Shown in pieces: positions 58,275 through 64,000 of a stretch of DNA of 64,000 nt; positions within the stretch are counted from its first letter, which is position 1; each line of letters starts with the position of its first letter. The stretch is taken from positions 11,284,001-11,348,000 of the forward strand of contig NC_083535.1 in NCBI RefSeq assembly GCF_032362555.1, in the 5' to 3' direction. The position numbers and the translations under genes were made by a program. Origin of the DNA: Amyelois transitella. Lineage: Eukaryota > Arthropoda > Insecta > Lepidoptera > Pyralidae. The notes beneath the pieces were generated by a model, which saw nothing but the letters and a program-made list of their open reading frames with translations, was not told where the DNA came from and searched no databases.

Positions 58275-58928
58275 TTTAAATGAAAGTGTGAGCTTGTATA
58301 AAATGAAAATTTATGCCTCTATCCGTTTTATAATATTTCAACGGGAAGGGGAACAATAGTGTTAAATTTCTCCCATTATAGTGATGTGACAATGGCCACT
58401 TTGGTGATAATTTCTTTCGTTGTTTGTTCAACACGCATCTGCATTCAACGGTATGGAACGGACGCATAAAATTAAATACGCATTACGTGAATTTATTTTA
58501 TTATGCCATTACCTATTTATGTAGAATTTTTAGAAATTATTCGTCGTGTATATCACTATGTTGCTGTTTGTTACATTTGCGCGTTTTAAGTAAAGTTTAT
58601 TTTAGTTTTACTTGAGTTTGTGACACATGATGGTCCGACATCGTTATCATTTGTGAAATGAATAAAAGATACCACATACATAATACAAATAAAGTATATT
58701 TAAAGGAAGGCGTATGAGAAAACTACGATTCAAACTGTATATTACTTATGCAAAACATTATAATTGAAAAAATCTTTGTTGATATTTAACATTGTATAAA
58801 AAGGAATTTAATGGAAGATTAAATGGAATGGAAGTTAAAATAAATATTAATAGTTGTAGGTGAAATGTCGTTAACATATTGAAATAACTAGTAATTAGTA
58901 ACTAGTTTGAAATAAAGATAAACCTTCG

Positions 58929-58964
58929 GTTCATATAAATTCATTTAACTGAATTTATATGAAC
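58929..58964. repeat. Perfect palindrome, 15-bp arms
   Basis: GTTCATATAAATTCA, a 6-base spacer, then TGAATTTATATGAAC, an exact inverted repeat. Confidence 0.9.
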
Positions 58965-58977
58965 ATATGAAACACAT

Positions 58978-59056
58978 GCCGTGCCGTAACATTCCCGATA
59001 GGTACTTTAAGAATAGAACCACTCCCATCTCTTACCGGTGGATGTCGTAAAAGTCA
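58978..59056 (+). mobile_element. SINE-A 5' head fragment
   Basis: GCCGTGCCGTAACATTCCCG, then AATAGAACCACTCCCATCTC and GGATGTCGTAAAAG. It stops there, which is unusual because most copies keep the 3' end. Confidence 0.7.
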
Positions 59057-59663
59057 AATGTGAAATACAAAAAACAAAATTATGTGATGAAAAAAAGTCG
59101 GGACTCCTATATTACAACATAAACGTTACCTACATTGAATCGAATGTAGTTAATTTTGAAAAGTTCAGATATTTTTAATACGTGCAGGGAGGGTAAAATA
59201 GGGAGCGTAACCTATAACGTTCGTTCTGAGTTCTAAGGTTTCATAGTTTCGCGTTCGCTCAGCGCTAATTACACGATTTTTCACAGTTAACTAGTTTTAT
59301 GCTTTAGAAGTTGCTTTAAATATTTTTTGCACTAATGTAACTTAATATAAGTAGGTCGTAACCATTAATGATTAAATTATAATAATGAAAAATTGAACAA
59401 TTATTTTTGGACTTCGGCTTTATTTCGTGCATAAAAATTGTTACTTACTAAGTAGTTTTTGAATTCCTACTAAGTATTGCAAAGCAAAAAAAGAAATCAC
59501 ATTTATTGTGGCGCAACTATAAAATAACATGACTAGAATTTTGGACATAGAACGTAAATATAAATAAAACACACACTTAACAATTAGTATCGGTGCACAC
59601 AAAAAATAATACTTTATCAAATCTGCTATTGTCGCGTGCCCTTTGTTTCACTTCAGAAAGGAT

Positions 59664-59795
59664 AAGGTAAGATTTCCAGGTAATGACAAGTATCAACAAT
59701 TAATAAGGTCAGATTTCTAGGTACCTAATGACAAGTATCAACAATTAATAAGGTAAGATTTCTAGGTACCTAATGAAAAGTATCAATAATTAAGT
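59664..59795. repeat. Three-copy tandem repeat, 41-45 bp unit
   Basis: Units start at 59664, 59705 and 59750, each reading AAGGTAAGATTTCTAGGTAC with small changes and then GTATCAACAATTAAT. The first unit lacks four bases (TACC-like) in its middle. Confidence 0.88.
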
Positions 59796-60545
59796 AAGCC
59801 GCGCACAATATTGTTTATAGGTCCTAGGGTAAGCGTTCCTTGTGTATTGAAGATCTACATAGTAAGGCACGGTATGTAAGTGCAAGTCAAAAAATGTTTA
59901 CAAAAAAAAAAAAAAAATTGTTATAGAGAGTGAAAATAATTCGAATCGTCTACATTTTCACTTCTGTGGTTAGTTTCATACAGAGCTTTATAGTCAAAAA
60001 CACTTTTCTTCAACCACATAGGAACGTAATACGGCTGTTAATATACATATAAAATTGATATCGGTATATCTTACTTTTCGAACAAAATTATGTCTGTATC
60101 TTGACTTAAGGTTAGTTCTTCAAGAGGCTTGTTATGGATTGGTTATGCAAGGTAGACCCGTGCGTATAGTAGTGCGTATAGCGGCAGGATAAAAAATAAA
60201 AGATATTACAAAAATACGGTCTTTGCTTTTCCACAGACAAAAAAAAAACAATATTAAAAAATGACATTAGATATCAAAGAAACATTTTTAAATCCGACCT
60301 TTTTGGTCATCACAAACGAAACTTAGCAACCTATTGAAAAACAAGATTAGTTATCTGACAAATTAACCGCAACATGGCCAAAGACAAAAGTAGCGTGATA
60401 GAGTTTGCCATTGACAGTTCTTTTGTTTTTGGCCCTACAATGGTTATCGTTTATCTGCCAGATGAACGCGGTGCTAGAATTTTATACTAAAAATATCTCT
60501 TTTAGATTGCAGCTGGGGACACGTAAGATTAGTCTTTTATTATTT

Positions 60546-60744
60546 GACTAGAGGCCGCCCGCGACTTCGTCCGCATGGAAACCCTATCAATCCCGCGGGA
60601 ACTCTGGGATAAAAAGTCTATGTGTTATTCTGGGTCTTCAGCTACCTACATACCAAATTTCATGGTAATCGGTTCAGTAGTTTTTGCGTGAAAGAGTAAC
60701 AAACATCCATACAAACTTTCGCCTTTATAATAGTAGTAGGATTA
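60546..60744 (+). repeat. CCCGCGACTTCGTCCGCG-family repeat, about 200 bp
   Basis: GACTAGAGGCCGCCCGCGAC, then TTCGTCCGCATGGAAACCCT, TTTCATGGTAATCGGTTCAG and AGAGTAACAAACATCCATAC, ending CTTTATAATAGTAGTAGGAT. This is the typical layout of widespread lepidopteran RTE-type repeats. Confidence 0.75.
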
Positions 60745-60767
60745 CCGTATAAATCAATTTATCATAA

Positions 60768-61016
60768 CAATGTTTTCCCTCGTCCAGATTTCTGTTCTAA
60801 GTTTGGATAATTGTGAAGTTGATGTCATTGAAAAAAGAAATTGCTGCAGTGCAGTTTGTTGCCTCTTCCTCAGCACAGACGCTTTGGAAGCGGCAGTAAA
60901 CTGAGTTTTAAATAATAATACTCGACGCCAACCATTGTTGTGAAACCAAAAGCTATGACAATTATTAAGTGATGTTGATATGTCCCTTATTAATGAGTAA
61001 AAAATTTAAATTTGAA
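60768..61016 (+). repeat. (TTTGAA)n-tailed repeat, longest copy
   Basis: TTGCTGCAGTGCAGTTTGTT, GCGGCAGTAAACTGAGTTTT, CCAATGGTTG-type core and CATTGTTGTGAAACCAAAAG, ending TTTAAATTTGAATT. It aligns with the copy at 17891-18115. Confidence 0.75.
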
Positions 61017-61157
61017 TTGTTAATTAAATTTTGCGTGTAATCTCCACCGCTATGTTTCAGGCCCCTAGGCCCCCCGATCCCTGGCCTGTGGTCCGCCTAA
61101 TGACATTTTCGCGACATCTAACCAGGATTCTTATTTTAATACTACAAGTATGAACCT

Positions 61158-61316
61158 GAGGGATTAGTGCGAGTTTTACTTGATCAAAAGCGTCGAGCAT
61201 GTAAACGCGAATTTGTATGTGATTTTATCAGCGCCACCTAGTGGTAACGCAATGGCACTAATACAAATGACTTGCTCGACCCGATTGATCAAGTAAAACT
61301 CGCACTATCCCCTCTG
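61158..61316. mobile_element. Small inverted-repeat element (MITE-like), about 145-160 bp
   Basis: The left end, TTAGTGCGAGTTTTACTTGA plus TCAA and CGTCGAGCA, is matched inverted by TGCTCGACCCGATTGATCAA plus GTAAAACTCGCACTA on the right. Weaker pairing extends outward through GAGGG. The centre contains GCGCCACCTAGTGGTAACGC. TA-like duplications are possible at the ends. Confidence 0.75.
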
Positions 61317-62012
61317 AGAATCAGGTCACATACACGCGCCCGTCAGATATGTTGGTGGCTTTGTATTTCCCTGTAAAATATGGCAAATTCCTTAAATCTA
61401 ACATTAAATACTTACAAAAATATATACATAAGTACTATACCATTGTGTACTTTTATAATCGATAAAATAAAAATACAATGCGTTTCAATCAAACATTATG
61501 GGTAAAATATATATATATATATATATATTGTAACATTTACAGTTTTATTAAATAACAATATGCGGACTTAATGGCTAATAGCAAACAAATAATTTGTAAA
61601 AAGAATGTTAAACCATTTTTTTGTGTTAAAAACAGGTAACACGTGACAAATTGGGACATATAAAATTAATATTTTTTTGCAAAATAAAACTTTGAGGAGA
61701 TTGGAATGCACGTCATACAAATTAATAAACATAATACTTTATATGTTTACGAATGTAGAAAAACATTCGTTCAAAAAATATGATACGGCGTTAGTACTGT
61801 TACGGTGTTGTAAACAATAAATCAGCGTTACGGATAGAATTGGCAATAATATTAAACTATAGAAGTGGAACTCTGGAATGTGTGGTCGCAATATCGTAAC
61901 GATTTATTTTTTGCTTTTTTTTAATTTTGTTCTAAAGAAAACGACTTCATAATGAAATACAATACGGTGTTCATATTATTCCAATTTCTATAGCGTAACA
62001 CCCCTTATTATT

Positions 62013-62018
62013 TTTATT
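62013..62018 (-). promoter_or_regulatory. Candidate poly(A) signal of trpA1
   Basis: AATAAA on the coding strand, 24-29 bases after the stop codon at 62042. It is quite close to the stop, so it may not be the main site. Confidence 0.35.
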
Positions 62019-62041
62019 AGTAGGTATTCATGCATTAAAAA

Positions 62042-63930
62042 TTAGCCGCCTTTATTAAAAGAGGGCGCTGTGCGCAATTTTTTTCGGATCCTCGGTGAAC
62101 TCCATCGAGGCACGACGCGGGTTTCTGATGGTGAAACACCTTCATCAACGTCGCCAGCCTCTGTTTTTATCTCCATTTTCTAAAACAAATAAGATAATGT
62201 GCTAAATAACAATGATTCTGGGAACGTTCTGGTGGAGGGTCAGTCAGAGTGCCCTTAACCGACCTTGCATAAGGAAATGATAAAAAACGTAAAAGGGCTA
62301 TTTTACTACCTAAATTCAGCATTATCATTCACAGTATAACACGTAATTTTGCTTTTTCGTAGTCCATACCTGAACTATAAGACGGACTAGCGTGTGTTGT
62401 TGTTCCAAGAGCTGTGACATTTCCCTTAGTCGACGTTTTTGTTTGTCCAACTCAGCCGTGATGAAGTCCTCGTTACTTTCGAGCACAAGGTCTAATCCCG
62501 CTGTAGAAAAATAAATAAAAAGAATGAATCTAGCGACACTGTATTAGTATACATTTATCCATGAAGCATAAAGAAAGTCATAAAGTGCCCATAACCCACG
62601 ACCAGTTTAAGATTTTGGGTCAGGTTCTAATAATCTCGTCGATACTCCCGATGAAAAAGTTTGCAAGTCTGTCTTGTCTGTGGCGTAGTAGCTCCGGAAC
62701 GGATGAACCCGATTATAATATTTTTTTCGTTTTTAAAGCGCAGTCATGAGAGTTCTGAGCTAAGTTCAACTGACAAAAATCTATCCAAGATGGCCGTCGC
62801 TGCTACAAAATGTCGGATTAGATATAGTCTGTGGCCTTGAGAGTTTAGTTGAATACTTCTACACAATGCCGAAATTGCATCAAGGCCTTTTAAAACGTTT
62901 AATTAAGCACATTGGTAAATTATATGAAATAGAGATGCCATATATATATATATATATATATACACTTCACCTGACCTTAACCAAAACCATTCCCAATTTA
63001 ACCAAAGTATCTTTTCTTTCCGAGACACATGTTAGGAGATGGACCTAATGGTTCTTTCTTTTTTGCTGTAAAAACTGTTAAAATACTCACACAATTCTTG
63101 TCTCCAAACTTACCGTCGTCGGTGAATGGATTACAGAACCATTTCCTGAGTATGAGGTCAAGAAATCCCAGTTTGCATTTGTTTGTGTTCGGGTATTCTA
63201 TCAACTCGTCTTTGTCCACTCTCTCCAGAAGAATCGCTGGCAGCTGCCTTTCCAATTCGGTGTGAAGGACCACCTTGTCAAGAACAATCCTTAGTGAATT
63301 ACCATACATTCATACATACGGTCACGTCTATGTCCCTTGCGGGGTAGACAGAGCCAACAGTCTTGAAAAGACTGAATGGCCACGCTTAGCTATTTGGCTT
63401 AGTGATAGAATTGAGATTCAAATAGTGACAGGTTGCTAGCTCATCGCCTAAAAAAGAATCCCAAGTTTGTAAGCCTATTTCTTAGTCGCCTTTTACGACA
63501 TCCATGGGAAAGAGATGGAGTGGGCCTATTCTTTTTTGTATTGGTGCCGGGAACCACACGGCACTTTCCATACTACGGTATATAGATCCAACAGTCTCAA
63601 ATAGACTGAAAGGGCAATTGAAATGAATTTAAATTTACAATAAACAAACAAACTTACTTGCATAGCCAATCGTTTCAGCTGAGCGTTCCTCCTGACGCTC
63701 TCTATGTCCCCGACGGCCAAACCGATGAGTAAGTTCATCAGCAGAATTGGCATCAAGACCATAAACACACCTAGTATTAGGAAAGTCGGCATCGGGAATG
63801 GGAGGATAATATCCATCTCTGGTTTATAGTAAGGTTGGACGTAGGTTCCGACAAAATCTATCTCGCCCAACATCATGGCGAAAGTTCGCATCAGGGACAT
63901 TGGTATGCTATTGAAGGAGACGTGCTGACC
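62042..63930 (-). CDS. trpA1: TRPA1 cation channel, 3' exons (partial, continues beyond the window)
   Basis: Four terminal exons at 63930-63658, 63273-63114, 62500-62370 and 62179-62042 join in phase to give the last 233 residues. The first visible exon encodes the pore region (MSLMRTFAMMLGEIDFVGTY), then S6 (TFLILGVFMVLMPILLMNLL) and the conserved GDIESVRRNAQLKRLAMQ. Then follow LHTELERQLPAILLERVDKD and CKLGFLDLILRKWFCNPF, a helical coiled-coil stretch (ITAELDKQKRRLREMSQLLE) and KMEIKTEAGDVDEGVSPSET. These segments match insect TRPA1. Family knowledge: a tetrameric plasma-membrane channel opened by irritant electrophiles and, in many insects, by heat. Ankyrin repeats and S1-S5 lie to the right, outside the window. 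A SINE-A copy sits in the intron after the pore exon. Confidence 0.93.
63306..63564 (-). mobile_element. SINE-A copy, full length, in a trpA1 intron
   Basis: CATTCATACATACGGTCACG through ACTGAATGGCCACGCTTAGC to GGTGCCGGGAACCACACGGC, in antisense, so the element reads in the same direction as trpA1. It is one of the best-preserved copies in the window. Confidence 0.95.
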
Positions 63931-64000
63931 CTGGAATAAAAACGAACAATATTTTTTGGCGAGGAGTTCCTGTAATAACAGGATTTCTACTAGTGATATT

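Larger units (their letters stand above)
58275..62041. other. Intergenic between the CUB-protein gene and trpA1
   Basis: Holds a short perfect palindrome, a SINE-A head fragment, a three-copy tandem repeat, a CCCGCGACTTCGTC-family repeat, a (TTTGAA)n-tailed repeat, a small inverted-repeat element and (AT)n runs near 61508-61530, each noted separately where useful. No gene was found. Confidence 0.45.

Noticed and set aside
59664-59795. Possible CRISPR-like array
   Set aside because: The units are contiguous tandem copies without unique spacers, in an animal genome.
7310-63564. The many short plus- and minus-strand frames containing LYPLRGRQ- or YIPYGVDRA-like strings
   Set aside because: They are translations of SINE-A tails (CCCTTGCGGGGTAGACAGAG) and recur with every copy. 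They are not genes.

Overview
The window looks like nuclear DNA of a lepidopteran insect, most likely a moth. It is AT-rich. The genes have short exons with standard GT/AG introns, every recognisable product is of animal type, and the space between exons is full of short interspersed repeats that carry (CATA)n or (TATG)n tails. No bacterial gene, CRISPR array, rRNA gene or free-standing tRNA gene was found.

Eight host genes could be modelled. (1) A rhodopsin-family GPCR on the minus strand (4541-8666) has lost both its DRY arginine and its NPxxY motif. (2) A PQ-loop protein of the SLC66A3/PQLC3 type lies on the plus strand (16269-18318, four exons). (3) A 1083-residue transmembrane protein with four thrombospondin type-1 repeats, encoded by one uninterrupted exon, lies on the minus strand (20545-23796). 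(4) A LETM1-domain protein of the LETMD1 type lies on the minus strand (25540-28409, four exons). (5) A protein with a C-terminal FAM194 (ERICH6-like) domain lies on the plus strand (31293-36994, seven exons). (6) A stomatin/MEC-2-like band 7 protein lies on the minus strand (40145-50830, seven exons). (7) A secreted cysteine-rich CUB protein lies on the minus strand (51714-58274, eight exons). (8) The 3' end of trpA1, which encodes the pore, S6 and C-terminal coiled coil of the TRPA1 channel, lies on the minus strand (62042-63930) and continues past the right edge. Exon joins were set by hand; in each model the reading phase carries across every junction. The genes are unrelated in function and show no operon-like logic.

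The rest is mostly repeats. One family of about 250 bp (called SINE-A here) has about 26 copies or fragments, four of them flanked by clear 11-13 bp target-site duplications. Its 3' tail resembles the 3' tail of a LINE that is also present (30.06-30.48 kb and 51.99-52.14 kb), which suggests that the LINE's machinery moves it. Other elements are a tRNA-derived SINE (53.15 kb), copies of a repeat ending in (TTTGAA)n, fragments of a repeat containing the CCCGCGACTTCGTCCGCG motif, an internally deleted mariner (13.26-14.42 kb), three small inverted-repeat elements and a Copia-like gag fossil (35.8-36.1 kb).

The most notable non-genic structure is a nearly perfect inverted repeat with arms of about 140 bp at 51094-51452, just downstream of the CUB gene.
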